DNA from: Arthrobacter jinronghuae
GTDB lineage: Bacteria; Actinomycetota; Actinomycetes; Actinomycetales; Micrococcaceae
Direction: 5' to 3'
NCBI RefSeq assembly: GCF_025244825.1
Contig: NZ_CP104263.1
Span: forward strand, 62,001-126,000
Length of the DNA: 64,000 nucleotides
Shown: piece after piece, positions 38,692 through 48,036 of the stretch
How the letters are laid out: every line of letters begins with the position of its first letter
Numbering within the stretch: position 1 is the stretch's first letter
Notes under the pieces: generated by a model
Told to the model about the DNA's origin: nothing
Database searches by the model: none
Seen by the model: only the letters and a program-made list of their open reading frames with translations
Program-made: the position numbers and the translations under genes

Positions 38692-40194
38692 GTGACCACA
38701 TCTAACCCCGTTCCCGAAGCCGCAGACACCTCCGAACAGATGCGCATCCGTGCCGAGAAGCGTGCGCGGCTCATCGACCGGGGGGATGAGGCCTACCCGG
38801 TAGGGGTGGAACGCACCGCCTCCCTCAAGGAAGTACGCGAAAAGTTCGGCCACCTCGAGGCCGACGAAGCCAGCGGCGAGACCGTGGGCGTTACCGGCCG
38901 TGTGGTGTTCATCCGCAACACCGGAAAGCTCTGCTTCGCCACCCTGCAGGAAGGCGACGGAACCCGGCTGCAGGCCATGCTGAGCCTCGCCGTTGTCGGC
39001 GAGGAATCCCTGGCGGACTGGAAGTCGCTGGTGGACCTGGGCGACATCGTCTTTATCCGCGGAGAGGTTATCTCTTCCCGACGCGGTGAACTCTCGGTGA
39101 TGGCCCAGTCCTGGTCGATGGCCTCCAAGGCCCTGCGCCCGCTGCCGGTGCTGCACGCCGGACTGAGCGAGGAAACCCGCGTCCGCCAGCGCTACGTGGA
39201 CCTGATGGTGCGCGACGAAGCGCGGGACATGGTCTACAAGCGCGCGGCAGTCATCCGCGGAGTCCGCGACACCCTGCACGGACACGGCTATGTGGAGGTG
39301 GAAACCCCCATGCTGCAGCTGGTGCACGGCGGTGCCGCTGCCCGGCCGTTCGAAACTCACCTGAACGCCTTCGACCAGAAGATGACCCTGCGCATCGCCA
39401 CGGAGCTGTACCTCAAGCGTGCAGTGGTGGGCGGGATTGAGCGGGTGTTCGAAATCGGGCGCATTTTCCGCAACGAGGGCGTGGACTCCACGCATTCCCC
39501 CGAATTCACCACGCTGGAATGCTACGAGGCCTACGCGGACCAGTTTGTGATGGCCGAGCGGATGAAGGAAATCATCCTGCACTGCGCGGACCTCATGGGC
39601 AGCCGGAAGATCGAAACCGCTGCCGGCACCATTGACCTGGACGGCGAGTGGCGCTGGCTGAGCGTCTACCCTGGCCTGTCCGAAGCAGTGGGCATGCAGA
39701 TCACCCCGGATACCGACGCCGCCGTGCTCCGCGATGTTGCGGAAAAGCACGGCGTGAAGGTGGATCCGAAGTGGGACGCGGAAAAGCTGGTTATTGAACT
39801 ATTCGGCGAAATTGTTGAGCCGACGCTGCTGCAGCCGACCTTCGTGTACGACTACCCGCCCTCGGCGCAGCCGCTCGCCCGTCCGAACCGCGAGGATCCC
39901 CGCCTGATCGAGGCCTGGGACCTCATTATCGGCGGCATGGAACGCGGTACGGCATTCTCGGAACTGATTGACCCGGTTATCCAGCGTGAACGCCTCACCG
40001 AGCAGTCCCTGCTGGCGGCCGGCGGCGATGACGAGGCCATGGCCCTGGACGAAGACTTCCTGCGGGCACTGGAATATGGTGCCCCTCCGATGGGCGGGAT
40101 CGGCCTTGGAATTGACCGCCTTGTGATGCTTTTCACGAATACCGGAATCAGGGAAACAATTCTGTTCCCCCTCCTTAAGCCGGAAATGGGTTAG
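38692..40194 (+). CDS. lysS: lysyl-tRNA synthetase, class II
   Basis: A 500-residue class II synthetase. An N-terminal OB-fold anticodon-binding domain (about residues 60-150, GVTGRVVFIRNTGKLCFATL) precedes the catalytic core with motif 2 FEIGRIFRNEGVDSTHSPEF and motif 3 GIGLGIDRLVM. I chose the GTG at 38692 (VTTSNPVPEAADTSEQ) because of the promoter-to-start spacing; the 23-residue extension upstream overlaps the panC hairpin. No aminoacyl-PG synthase domain is fused, unlike mycobacterial LysX. Confidence 0.95.
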   Translation: MTTSNPVPEAADTSEQMRIRAEKRARLIDRGDEAYPVGVERTASLKEVREKFGHLEADEASGETVGVTGRVVFIRNTGKLCFATLQEGDGTRLQAMLSLAVVGEESLADWKSLVDLGDIVFIRGEVISSRRGELSVMAQSWSMASKALRPLPVLHAGLSEETRVRQRYVDLMVRDEARDMVYKRAAVIRGVRDTLHGHGYVEVETPMLQLVHGGAAARPFETHLNAFDQKMTLRIATELYLKRAVVGGIERVFEIGRIFRNEGVDSTHSPEFTTLECYEAYADQFVMAERMKEIILHCADLMGSRKIETAAGTIDLDGEWRWLSVYPGLSEAVGMQITPDTDAAVLRDVAEKHGVKVDPKWDAEKLVIELFGEIVEPTLLQPTFVYDYPPSAQPLARPNREDPRLIEAWDLIIGGMERGTAFSELIDPVIQRERLTEQSLLAAGGDDEAMALDEDFLRALEYGAPPMGGIGLGIDRLVMLFTNTGIRETILFPLLKPEMG

Positions 40195-40196
40195 CC

Positions 40197-40379
40197 ATGG
40201 AATATGTAGAAGTCCTCCTGCCGTCAATTTGTGTTGCAGCTCTCTTTTATTTCGTGATGCGGGCCCTGCTTAACTCGGACCGGTCGGAGCGGCAGGCCCT
40301 TGCCGAGGCAGAACGGGAAGCTGACCAGAGTGTAGACCATGAAGCTTTGGAAAAACCGAGTGAAGAAGAGAATAAATAG
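40197..40379 (+). CDS. small single-helix membrane protein
   Basis: A 60-residue protein with one hydrophobic helix (residues 6-26) and a long acidic cytoplasmic tail rich in Glu, Asp and Ala. It starts two bases after the lysS stop, so it is co-transcribed and probably translated by coupling. No family name recognised. Small proteins of this kind follow lysS in related genomes as far as I recall. Confidence 0.7.
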   Translation: MEYVEVLLPSICVAALFYFVMRALLNSDRSERQALAEAEREADQSVDHEALEKPSEEENK

Positions 40380-40388
40380 CCAAGTACT

Positions 40389-40418
40389 TTGACGGGGCTT
40401 TACCAATTGCGTCATACT
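40389..40418 (+). promoter_or_regulatory. lsr2 promoter
   Basis: TTGACG (40389-40394) and CATACT (40413-40418), 18 bp apart, in an A/T-rich intergenic stretch ahead of lsr2. The A/T-rich tract to 40455 could be bound by Lsr2 itself (autoregulation, inferred). Confidence 0.55.
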
Positions 40419-40470
40419 CTAAGTGGTCTCATAATTAGTCTTCCCATTTTTAGCTGCTTAGGAGCCTGTC

Positions 40471-40797
40471 ATGGCGCAAAAGGTAAAAATCATTCTCGTG
40501 GATGACGTCGACGGTGGAAGTGCGGATGAGACCGTACGGTTTGCCTTGGACGGGTCACAGTACGAGATTGATCTGTCGAAAGACAATGCGAAAACTCTCC
40601 GCGATGCATTGAAGCCGTACGTGGATGCCGGCCGCAAGGTCGGAGGCCGCACCGGGCGTCCGCGCGGCACCGGCGCAGCCCGCAGCAACGAGGCTGCACA
40701 GATCCGCGAATGGGCCCGCAAGAACGGCTACACCGTTTCCGAGCGCGGCCGCGTAAACAGCGAGATCATCGACGCCTACCGGGCCGCGCAGAGCTAG
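40471..40797 (+). CDS. lsr2: Lsr2-family nucleoid-associated silencer
   Basis: A 108-residue Lsr2 protein, the actinobacterial H-NS analogue that bridges DNA and silences A/T-rich (often horizontally acquired) genes. The N-terminal dimerisation domain covers residues 1-60 (VKIILVDDVDGGSADETV). A basic Gly/Arg linker leads to the C-terminal DNA-binding domain IREWARKNGYTVSERGRV with the minor-groove RGR motif. TTAGGAG lies seven bases before the ATG. It directly precedes clpC, a neighbourhood conserved in Arthrobacter. Confidence 0.96.
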   Translation: MAQKVKIILVDDVDGGSADETVRFALDGSQYEIDLSKDNAKTLRDALKPYVDAGRKVGGRTGRPRGTGAARSNEAAQIREWARKNGYTVSERGRVNSEIIDAYRAAQS

Positions 40798-40893
40798 GCA
40801 TACCGCCCGCCTCTCACGCCGACGGCGAACAAGCTCCTTAAGCACCCCCGGGGCACGTAGCATCGAATTACGCGTTAGCTAGGAGTGTGCCTC

Positions 40894-43401
40894 ATGTTTG
40901 AAAGATTTACCGACCGTGCCCGTCGCGTTGTCGTGCTTGCCCAAGAAGAGGCCCGCATGCTCAACCACAACTACATCGGCACCGAGCATATTTTGCTTGG
41001 GCTCATTCATGAGGGTGAAGGTGTCGCTGCTAAGGCCCTTGAATCCCTGGGCATCTCGCTTGGTGCTGTCCGCGAGCAGGTGCAGGAGATCATCGGTCAG
41101 GGCCAGCAGGCCCCGACCGGCCACATCCCCTTCACCCCCCGCGCCAAGAAGGTGCTGGAGCTTTCGCTTCGTGAAGCCCTGCAGCTCGGCCATAACTACA
41201 TCGGCACCGAACACATCCTGCTCGGCCTGATCCGTGAAGGTGAAGGCGTAGCCGCGCAGGTGCTGGTCAAGCTTGGTGCTGACCTGAACCGCGTCCGCCA
41301 GCAGGTCATCCAGTTGCTTTCCGGCTACCAGGGCAAAGAGCCCGTCTCCACCGGTGGCCAGCAGCAGGAAGGCCAGCCCGCCGGATCGGTGGTGCTGGAC
41401 CAGTTCGGCCGCAACCTCACACAGGCCGCGCGTGAATCCAAGCTTGACCCGGTAATCGGGCGCGAGCATGAAATGGAACGCGTGATGCAGGTGCTTTCAC
41501 GCAGGACCAAGAACAACCCTGTCCTGATCGGCGAGCCCGGCGTCGGCAAGACCGCCGTCGTAGAGGGGCTGGCCCAGGCGATCGTGCGCGGCGACGTGCC
41601 CGAGACCCTGAAGGACAAGCAGCTTTACACCTTGGACCTCGGTTCGTTGGTTGCCGGTTCGCGCTACCGCGGTGACTTTGAGGAACGCCTGAAGAAGGTC
41701 CTCAAGGAAATCCGCACCCGCGGCGACATCATCCTGTTCATCGACGAGATCCACACCCTCGTGGGTGCGGGTGCCGCCGAAGGTGCCATTGATGCGGCAT
41801 CGATCCTGAAGCCGATGCTGGCCCGGGGCGAGCTGCAGACCATTGGTGCCACCACTCTGGACGAGTACCGCAAGCACATCGAGAAGGATGCCGCGCTGGA
41901 GCGCCGCTTCCAGCCGATCCAGGTTGCCGAGCCTTCGGTGGCACATGCCATCGAGATCCTCAAGGGCCTGCGTGACCGCTACGAAGCGCACCACCGCGTT
42001 TCCATCACCGATGCCGCACTGGCCTCCGCAGCGACGCTGGCCGAGCGGTACATCAGCGACCGGTTCCTGCCGGACAAGGCAATCGACCTGATTGACGAGG
42101 CCGGCGCCCGCCTGCGGATCCGCCGGATGACGGCCCCGCCGGAGCTGAAGGAAATCGACGAGCGGATTTCGGCGCTGAAGATGGAGAAGGAGTCGGCAAT
42201 CGACTCCCAGGACTTCGAAGGTGCCGCCTCCCTGCGTGACAAGGAGCAGAAGCTCCAGGATCAGCGCGCGGAGAAGGAACGCCAGTGGAAGTCCGGCGGC
42301 CTGGATGACATTGCCGAGGTGGATGAGGAACTCATCGCCGAGGTGCTGGCCAACTCCACCGGCATCCCCGTGGTCAAGCTGAACGAGGAAGAATCCACCC
42401 GCCTGCTGCGGATGGAAGACGAACTGCACAAGCGCGTCATCGGCCAGGACCAGGCCATCAAGTCCATCTCGCAGGCCATGCGCCGTACGCGGGCCGGACT
42501 GAAAGACCCGAAGCGTCCGGGCGGTTCGTTCATCTTCGCCGGCCCCACCGGCGTCGGCAAGACCGAGCTCGCCAAGGCCCTTGCGGAGTTCCTGTTCGGT
42601 GACGAGGACGCCCTCATCACCCTGGACATGTCCGAGTACGCCGAGAAGCACACGGTCTCGCGCCTGTTTGGTGCTCCTCCCGGATACGTGGGCTACGAAG
42701 AAGGCGGGCAGCTGACCGAAAAGGTCCGTCGCCGTCCGTTCTCCGTGGTGCTGTTCGACGAAGTGGAGAAGGCCCACTCGGACCTCTTCAACTCGCTGCT
42801 GCAGATCCTGGAAGACGGTCGCCTGACCGACGCCCAGGGCCGCATGGTGGACTTCAAGAACACCATCATCATCATGACGACCAACCTTGGTACCAAGGAC
42901 ATCTCCAAGGGCGTCATGACCGGCTTCCAGTCCGGCACGGACACCAAGACCGGTTACGACCGGATGCGGGCACGGGTTACGGAAGAGCTGCGCCAGCACT
43001 TCCGCCCCGAGTTCCTCAACCGTGTTGATGACACGGTGGTCTTCCCGCAGCTGACCCAGGAAGAGATTGTCCAGATTGTGGACCTGTTCCTGAACCGTCT
43101 GAGCCAGCGCCTGGCCGAGAAGGGCATGACCATCGAGCTCACCCCGGCCGCCAAGGTGCTGCTGGCAACGCGCGGCTACGATCCCGCAATGGGTGCCCGG
43201 CCGCTGCGCCGGACCATCCAGCGCGAAATCGAGGACCAGCTCTCCGAGAAGATCCTCTTCGGGGAACTCAAGCCCGGCGAGGCCATCTCGGTGGACGTCG
43301 AGGGCGAAGGCGACGAAGCGAAGTTCACATTCGTCGGCAGCGGTGTTCCGAAGGCGATTGAGGAAGCTACCTCGGCAATCGAAGCCGGCGTCAGCGACTA
43401 A
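40894..43401 (+). CDS. clpC: ATP-dependent Clp protease ATPase ClpC
   Basis: An 835-residue HSP100 unfoldase working with ClpP. The N-domain (residues 1-145) has the two repeats with [11 protein letters not shown]-1 has Walker A GEPGVGKT at 213-220. The UVR/M-domain coiled coil is at about 420-460. AAA-2 has Walker A GPTGVGKT at 550-557. I chose the ATG at 40894 ([20 protein letters not shown]) with TAGGAG nine bases upstream; the GTG at 40885 adds three residues. Monocistronic, ending at a terminator. No CtsR gene is adjacent, unlike in Firmicutes. Confidence 0.96.
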   Translation: MFERFTDRARRVVVLAQEEARMLNHNYIGTEHILLGLIHEGEGVAAKALESLGISLGAVREQVQEIIGQGQQAPTGHIPFTPRAKKVLELSLREALQLGHNYIGTEHILLGLIREGEGVAAQVLVKLGADLNRVRQQVIQLLSGYQGKEPVSTGGQQQEGQPAGSVVLDQFGRNLTQAARESKLDPVIGREHEMERVMQVLSRRTKNNPVLIGEPGVGKTAVVEGLAQAIVRGDVPETLKDKQLYTLDLGSLVAGSRYRGDFEERLKKVLKEIRTRGDIILFIDEIHTLVGAGAAEGAIDAASILKPMLARGELQTIGATTLDEYRKHIEKDAALERRFQPIQVAEPSVAHAIEILKGLRDRYEAHHRVSITDAALASAATLAERYISDRFLPDKAIDLIDEAGARLRIRRMTAPPELKEIDERISALKMEKESAIDSQDFEGAASLRDKEQKLQDQRAEKERQWKSGGLDDIAEVDEELIAEVLANSTGIPVVKLNEEESTRLLRMEDELHKRVIGQDQAIKSISQAMRRTRAGLKDPKRPGGSFIFAGPTGVGKTELAKALAEFLFGDEDALITLDMSEYAEKHTVSRLFGAPPGYVGYEEGGQLTEKVRRRPFSVVLFDEVEKAHSDLFNSLLQILEDGRLTDAQGRMVDFKNTIIIMTTNLGTKDISKGVMTGFQSGTDTKTGYDRMRARVTEELRQHFRPEFLNRVDDTVVFPQLTQEEIVQIVDLFLNRLSQRLAEKGMTIELTPAAKVLLATRGYDPAMGARPLRRTIQREIEDQLSEKILFGELKPGEAISVDVEGEGDEAKFTFVGSGVPKAIEEATSAIEAGVSD

Positions 43402-43430
43402 CAGCCGCTCAGTACAACCAATGCACGGGT

Positions 43431-43467
43431 AAAGGACCCGGCGGGCAGACAGCCCGCCGGGTCCTTT
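43431..43467 (+). terminator. clpC terminator
   Basis: 16-bp perfect stem (43431-43446 with 43452-43467, loop AGACA) ending in CCTTT, 29 bp after the clpC stop. Confidence 0.85.
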
Positions 43468-43536
43468 CGCGTTAAACGGCGGCCGTCCGGCGTCGAACGG
43501 AGAAACGAAGTTTGGGTGCGGCCGCCCCGACGGTCC

Positions 43537-43542
43537 TAGACT
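43537..43542 (+). promoter_or_regulatory. -10 box for leaderless GNAT gene
   Basis: TAGACT lies exactly six bases before the GTG at 43549. Confidence 0.5.
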
Positions 43543-43548
43543 GGGCCG

Positions 43549-44064
43549 GTGACTTCCATACCCGCCATCACCATCCGCCGCGCACGCACTTCCGATGTTC
43601 CCCGCATCCGCGCCCTCGTTGCGCCGCTGGCCGAGGAGCGGATCCTGGTGGCCAAGGAGGCGGTGGCCTACTACGAGGCGCTGCAGGAATTCCGGGTTGC
43701 GGAGGACGCCGACGGGCGGATTGTGGGCTGCGGTGCACTGCACGTGATGTGGGAAGACCTTGCGGAAGTACGCACCCTGGCCGCTGATCCTGCACTGCGG
43801 GGCAGTGGAATCGGCCATCTCCTGCTGGAACAGCTTCTCGCTGATGCGGTGGAAATAGGTGTGCGGCGGGTTTTCTGCCTGACCTTTGAAGTGGAGTTTT
43901 TCCGCCGGCATGGATTCGCCGTCATGGCCAATCAATCAGCCGTGGATCCGGAGGTTTATTCCGAACTGCTGCGTTCCTCCGATGAGGGCGTTGCCGAGTT
44001 CCTGGACCTCGCCCGGGTAAAGCCGAACACCCTGGGAAACACCCGGATGATCCGCTCGTTCTAA
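43549..44064 (+). CDS. amino-acid N-acetyltransferase (GNAT, ArgA-like)
   Basis: A 171-residue GNAT resembling the short, single-domain N-acetylglutamate synthases of actinobacteria (the Rv2747 type). The acetyl-CoA loop is in ADPALRGSGIGHLLLEQLL, with CGALHVMWEDLAEVRTLAA before it and CLTFEVEFFRRHGF after. It may perform the first step of arginine synthesis; no other arg gene is in view, so this rests on family resemblance. The start is GTG in a leaderless context. Confidence 0.8.
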   Translation: MTSIPAITIRRARTSDVPRIRALVAPLAEERILVAKEAVAYYEALQEFRVAEDADGRIVGCGALHVMWEDLAEVRTLAADPALRGSGIGHLLLEQLLADAVEIGVRRVFCLTFEVEFFRRHGFAVMANQSAVDPEVYSELLRSSDEGVAEFLDLARVKPNTLGNTRMIRSF

Positions 44065-44258
44065 TCCGGCGGCCGTCCCGGGGCGCGTTCGCAGAGAGAG
44101 TAACCGGGAGGGCCGTGCTGGCCTTTTGTCTTCAAAGCTGGATAAGCTCAGGATACTTAGCATCATCAAGGGTCCCGACGGAACGCATCAGTAAACAGTT
44201 GCCTAAGCAGCAGCAGTTTCGCGTTTGCACGGGCCACGATCAGAAAGCGGGTTCAGCA
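44065..44258 (+). promoter_or_regulatory. upstream region of the CsbD gene
   Basis: 194 bp without a supported gene. A GGATAC hexamer at about 44150 could be a -10 box. A small GGCC/GGCC hairpin followed by TTTT near 44113-44128 could terminate the GNAT transcript. Confidence 0.3.
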
Positions 44259-44435
44259 ATGGGCGCAGATGACAAGATGCAGAACAAGGCCGAAAATCTT
44301 GGCGGCAAGGTTAAGGAAGGCGTAGGCAAGGCCACCGGCAATGAGCGCATGGAGGCCGAAGGCCACGGCGACCAGGCCAAGTCGAGCCTGAAGGACGCCG
44401 GAGAGAACGTCAAGGACGCTTTCAAGGGCAAGTAA
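44259..44435 (+). CDS. CsbD-family stress protein
   Basis: A 58-residue CsbD-like protein: hydrophilic, Lys/Glu/Gly/Asp-rich, with the family pattern NKAENLGGKVKEGVGKATGN and a C-terminal repeat-like KDAGENVKDAFKGK. CsbD proteins are general-stress (sigma-B-type) induced in other bacteria; function unknown. I chose the ATG at 44259, giving the usual family length. It is followed by a textbook terminator. Confidence 0.88.
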   Translation: MGADDKMQNKAENLGGKVKEGVGKATGNERMEAEGHGDQAKSSLKDAGENVKDAFKGK

Positions 44436-44448
44436 GGCTTTATTAAAG

Positions 44449-44479
44449 AAGCGGGAGGGGTTCGCCCCTCCCGCTTTTT
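44449..44479 (+). terminator. Rho-independent terminator after CsbD gene
   Basis: 12-bp perfect stem (44449-44460 with 44465-44476), UUCG tetraloop and following T run. Confidence 0.95.
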
Positions 44480-44636
44480 CATGCCCGGGCGGCTTTTCGA
44501 TCTAAGGCGCTGTCGGTGCAGCTGGCACGCCGGCACTCTGTTGCACTGCCTGCTGCGCGGGTAGGGTCGTTTGGGGAGAGGGAGCCTTGGCGTGCTCGCG
44601 GGGCTCGGCAGTCCGACCGCTAAGGAGCCCGGCGTC

Positions 44637-45638
44637 ATGAAGAAACTCATCAACAATCCCCGCTCGGTGGTGGCCGAATCACTCGAAGGATTCGGGTTGG
44701 CCCACCATGACCTGGTCCAGATCCATTTGGACCCGGACTACGTCCTCCGGCGCGACGTTCCGGTACAGGGAAAGGTAGGCCTGGTCTCCGGCGGCGGCAG
44801 CGGCCACGAGCCCCTGCACAGCGGCTATGTGGGGCAGGGCATGCTCACGGCCGCCGTTCCGGGGGCCGTGTTCACGTCGCCTACCCCGGACCAGATATTG
44901 CCGGCCATCGTGAAGAGCGACTCGGGCTCCGGCGTCCTGCTCGTGGTGAAGAACTACACCGGCGACATCCTGAACTTCGAGACGGCCGCCGAACTTGCCG
45001 GCGTCGAAGGCATCGACATCCGCACAGTCGTGGTGAACGACGACGTCGCGGTGGAAGACTCGACCTACACAGCAGGAAGGCGCGGCGTGGCCGGGACCGT
45101 GCTGCTGGAGCGGATTGCCGGCGGCGCCGCGGACCGCGGGGATGTCCTTGCCAAGGTGGCGGAGATCGCCGAGCGCGTCAATGCGAACGTCCGGTCCATG
45201 GGCGTTGCGCTGGCACCCTGTACGGTGCCGCATGCCGGTGAGCCCAGCTTCACCCTGGCAGAAGACGAGATTGAAATGGGTGTGGGGATCCACGGCGAGC
45301 CCGGCCGGCACCGGGTGCCAATGACGACGGCGGATTCCATTACGGACCAGTTGATGGAACCGGTGCTCAGCGATCTCGGGGTCGCCTCCGGAGACCGGGT
45401 GCTGCTCTTCGTGAACGGCATGGGCGGCACTCCGCTGAGCGAGTTGTACATTGTGTACCGCCGGGCGGCCCAAATCCTGGCAGACCGAGGTGCCCGGGTG
45501 GAGCGTTCCCTGGTGGGCAATTACATCACCGCCCTGGAAATGGAAGGGGCATCAGTGACCGTCCTGCGGCTGGATGATGAACTTACGGACCTCTGGGACT
45601 CGCCGGTGAACACACCGGCCCTGCGGTGGGGAGTATAG
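44637..45638 (+). CDS. dhaK: dihydroxyacetone kinase subunit DhaK
   Basis: A 333-residue substrate-binding subunit. His219 in GVGIHGEPGRHR is the residue that binds dihydroxyacetone covalently. GLVSGGGSGHEPLHSGYVG forms the binding loop, and VLLFVNGMGGTPLSELY is typical. AAGGAG lies nine bases before the ATG at 44637. It is the first gene of dhaK-dhaL-dhaM, which phosphorylates dihydroxyacetone with phosphoenolpyruvate as the ultimate donor. Confidence 0.95.
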   Translation: MKKLINNPRSVVAESLEGFGLAHHDLVQIHLDPDYVLRRDVPVQGKVGLVSGGGSGHEPLHSGYVGQGMLTAAVPGAVFTSPTPDQILPAIVKSDSGSGVLLVVKNYTGDILNFETAAELAGVEGIDIRTVVVNDDVAVEDSTYTAGRRGVAGTVLLERIAGGAADRGDVLAKVAEIAERVNANVRSMGVALAPCTVPHAGEPSFTLAEDEIEMGVGIHGEPGRHRVPMTTADSITDQLMEPVLSDLGVASGDRVLLFVNGMGGTPLSELYIVYRRAAQILADRGARVERSLVGNYITALEMEGASVTVLRLDDELTDLWDSPVNTPALRWGV

Positions 45639-45640
45639 GC

Positions 45641-46282
45641 ATGGAACTGGACGCAGCCTGGGCAGATCGGTGGATGCGCCTCAGCGCCGCTGCCCTGAGC
45701 GGGAACCGCCAGCGGTTGACCACCCTGGACCGGGAGATCGGCGACGCCGACCACGGGGAGAACATGGAACGCGGATTCAGCGCGGTGGTGGAGAAACTGG
45801 ACGCCGACGGCGTGCCGGAGACACCCGGAGCGGTATTCAAAACGGTCGCCATGACCCTCATGTCGAAGGTGGGCGGCGCCGCCGGGCCGCTGTACGGAAC
45901 GGCATTCCTGCGTGCCTCCACCGCGGCGGGCAGCGCGTCCGCCCTTGGACCGGCCGAGCTGGTGGCCGTGCTGACGGCCGCCCGGGACGGAATAGTTGCC
46001 CGCGGCAAGGCCGAACCCGGAGACAAAACCATGATCGATGCCTGGACCCCCGCAGTGGATGCCGCTGTCACGGCGGAGGCGGCGGGTTCAGGTCCGGTGG
46101 AGATCCTGACGGCGGCCGCGAACGCAGCCGACGCCGGGCTGGCCGGCACTGAGCCGCTTGTCGCCCGCAAGGGCCGCGCCAGCTACCTGGGGGAGCGCAG
46201 CGCGGGGCACCTCGATCCCGGGGCCGCATCCACGGCGCTGATCCTGCAGGCGGCGGTTTCGGCGGCGGAGACGGCAGCGTGA
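45641..46282 (+). CDS. dhaL: dihydroxyacetone kinase ADP-binding subunit DhaL
   Basis: A 213-residue all-helical barrel carrying tightly bound ADP that shuttles the phosphate from DhaM to DhaK. The Mg-ADP site is DREIGDADHGENMERGF, with VGGAAGPLYGTAF and PGDKTMIDAW further on. It starts two bases after the dhaK stop, and its end overlaps the dhaM GTG (GTGA). Confidence 0.95.
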   Translation: MELDAAWADRWMRLSAAALSGNRQRLTTLDREIGDADHGENMERGFSAVVEKLDADGVPETPGAVFKTVAMTLMSKVGGAAGPLYGTAFLRASTAAGSASALGPAELVAVLTAARDGIVARGKAEPGDKTMIDAWTPAVDAAVTAEAAGSGPVEILTAAANAADAGLAGTEPLVARKGRASYLGERSAGHLDPGAASTALILQAAVSAAETAA

Positions 46283-46995
46283 GCGTCGGCCTGGTGGTGG
46301 TTTCGCACAGCCGGAAGCTGGCCGAGGGCGTCTGCGAGCTGGCGGCTCAGATGGCCGCAGACGTTCGGATAGTTCCGGCAGGGGGAACTGACGACGACGG
46401 CATCGGCACCAGCCTGGAAAAAATCATGGCCGGTATTGCCGCCACGGACTCCGGCGAGGGCACGGTCCTGCTGACGGACCTTGGCTCCGCAGTGATGACG
46501 GCGGAATCGGCGCTGGAATTCCTCGAACCGGAGCAGCAGCAGCGGGTGCTGATGGCCGATGCGCCGTTGGTCGAGGGTACGGTGGCCGCAGCCGTAGCGG
46601 CACAGACCGGAAGGAACGTTGCCGAGGTTTCGGCCGCCGCGGAGTCGGCGGGGGCGTCCTACACTCCGGATAGTGCAGCACCCGGCGAAGCCGCCGGAGG
46701 CCCGCCTGCCTCCGGGGAGCCGGCGCCCGATGCTGCGGACTCCGCCAGCGGCGCGTGGACCCTGATAAACCCGATGGGCCTGCACGCCCGTCCGGCCTCA
46801 GCCGTGGCGCAGGCACTGGCGGACCTGGACGCAGAGATCACCATCAACGGCGTGGACGGCAAATCGGTCATGATGCTTATGACGCTGGGCCTGCGGCCCG
46901 GCGAAACGCTCAGTGTCACCGCCACCGGACCAGACGCGGCCAGGGCGGTGGAACTCGTGGCCGAGCAGGTGCGGAACGGGTTCGGAGAAATCTGA
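46279..46995 (+). CDS. dhaM: DhaM phosphoryl donor fused to HPr
   Basis: A 238-residue fusion. Residues 1-130 are the PTS-EIIA (mannose-type) domain with phosphorylatable His10 in LVVVSHSRKL and the LLTDLGSAVMTAE loop. A Pro/Ala linker of about 25 residues follows. Residues about 157-238 are an HPr domain with His169 in NPMGLHARPAS and a regulatory-Ser-like KSVMMLM. The enterobacterial EI-like third domain is missing, so a general enzyme I encoded elsewhere must feed it. The start GTG overlaps dhaL; the gene is convergent with mutY, 11 bp apart. Confidence 0.93.
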   Translation: MSVGLVVVSHSRKLAEGVCELAAQMAADVRIVPAGGTDDDGIGTSLEKIMAGIAATDSGEGTVLLTDLGSAVMTAESALEFLEPEQQQRVLMADAPLVEGTVAAAVAAQTGRNVAEVSAAAESAGASYTPDSAAPGEAAGGPPASGEPAPDAADSASGAWTLINPMGLHARPASAVAQALADLDAEITINGVDGKSVMMLMTLGLRPGETLSVTATGPDAARAVELVAEQVRNGFGEI

Positions 46996-47006
46996 GCCTG
47001 CGCCGG

Positions 47007-47948
47007 TCAAAGCGGCAGCGACACTCCGTTGGCGTCTTCTGCCGCCAGCCTGTCCGCGATCAGGCCGGCCAAAGCGCGCTCCATTTGTTCCTGCGGTGCC
47101 TGAAGCCGGTGCAGGGTGCCCAGCGGATCCAGTTCGGCGGCCAGCTCCGGGCCGGCCAGATCCACCGGCGCATGGAGCAGCAGTTCCCGGCGGACCGGAC
47201 CTTCCGCGGAGCGCAGCACCGCCATCATGGCCCCGCGGACCTGGCGGTCCGTTCCGGCCCAGGCCTGGCCCTTCGCTGTGTAATGGGCTTCCGGCCTGCC
47301 CGCTGCCACCCAGGCGCAGCGGTCCAATATCGGACACTCCTGGCATCGAGGGCTGCGGGCGGTGCAGACCAGTGCGCCGAGTTCCATGACAGAGGCATTC
47401 CAGGCCACGGAGTCACTGGTGTCGAGGGGCAGCAGGGAAGCGGCCAGCCGCATCTCGGCAGCGGTAAGGGACGGTGAGGGCAAGGCGTTCCCGGTTACTG
47501 CCCGGGCATGCACCCGGCGGATATTGGTGTCCACCACTGTTTCCCGCCGTCCGAACGCAAACGCAGCGACTGCGGCGGCGGTGTAGTCGCCCACTCCCGG
47601 CAACTGCAGCAGCTCCGGATAGGTGGACGGCACCTTGCCGGCGAACTCCTCGACAATGGCCTTCGCTGCCGCATGCAGCCGCAGGGCCCGCCGGGGATAG
47701 CCCAGCCTGCCCCAGGCCCGGACGGCTTCCCCGCTGGGCTCCGACGCCAATCCGGCCGGCGTCGGCCAGCGCTGCAGCCATTCAGTCCAGACGGGGAGCA
47801 CCCGTGCCACCGGCGTCTGCTGGAGCATGATTTCGCTGACCAGGACACCCCAGGGTGTGCGCTCGGCGTCCCGCCAGGGCAGCTCGCGGGCATTGCCGGC
47901 GAACCACCGGGTAATCCGGCGGTGCAGGTCTTCCACCTGTGAATCCAT
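47007..47948 (-). CDS. mutY: A/G-specific adenine glycosylase
   Basis: A 313-residue base-excision glycosylase removing adenine opposite 8-oxoguanine. Catalytic Glu39 lies in SEIMLQQTPVARV. The helix-hairpin-helix LPGVGDYTAAAV has Asp121. The iron-sulfur ligands Cys195, Cys202, Cys205 and Cys211 show the exact C-X6-C-X2-C-X5-C spacing. The C-terminal NUDIX-like recognition domain is short or absent (family members are often about 350), as common in actinobacteria. GGGAG precedes the ATG at 47948. Confidence 0.94.
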   Translation of the reverse strand: MDSQVEDLHRRITRWFAGNARELPWRDAERTPWGVLVSEIMLQQTPVARVLPVWTEWLQRWPTPAGLASEPSGEAVRAWGRLGYPRRALRLHAAAKAIVEEFAGKVPSTYPELLQLPGVGDYTAAAVAAFAFGRRETVVDTNIRRVHARAVTGNALPSPSLTAAEMRLAASLLPLDTSDSVAWNASVMELGALVCTARSPRCQECPILDRCAWVAAGRPEAHYTAKGQAWAGTDRQVRGAMMAVLRSAEGPVRRELLLHAPVDLAGPELAAELDPLGTLHRLQAPQEQMERALAGLIADRLAAEDANGVSLPL

Positions 47949-48024
47949 GCTGCACTCCCTTGCATATGACCAGCAATACTCTACTAACCGGCGTGGTGCG
48001 GCCCGTAATCGCGGTCCTCATCTC

Positions 48025-48030
48025 TAGCCT
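48025..48030 (+). promoter_or_regulatory. -10 box for leaderless secreted-protein gene
   Basis: TAGCCT lies exactly six bases before the ATG at 48037. Confidence 0.5.
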
Positions 48031-48036
48031 TGAACC

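Noticed and set aside
41497..43935. 812-codon minus-strand ORF opposite clpC and the GNAT gene
   Set aside because: Antisense shadow; it runs through the clpC terminator and has no recognisable domain.
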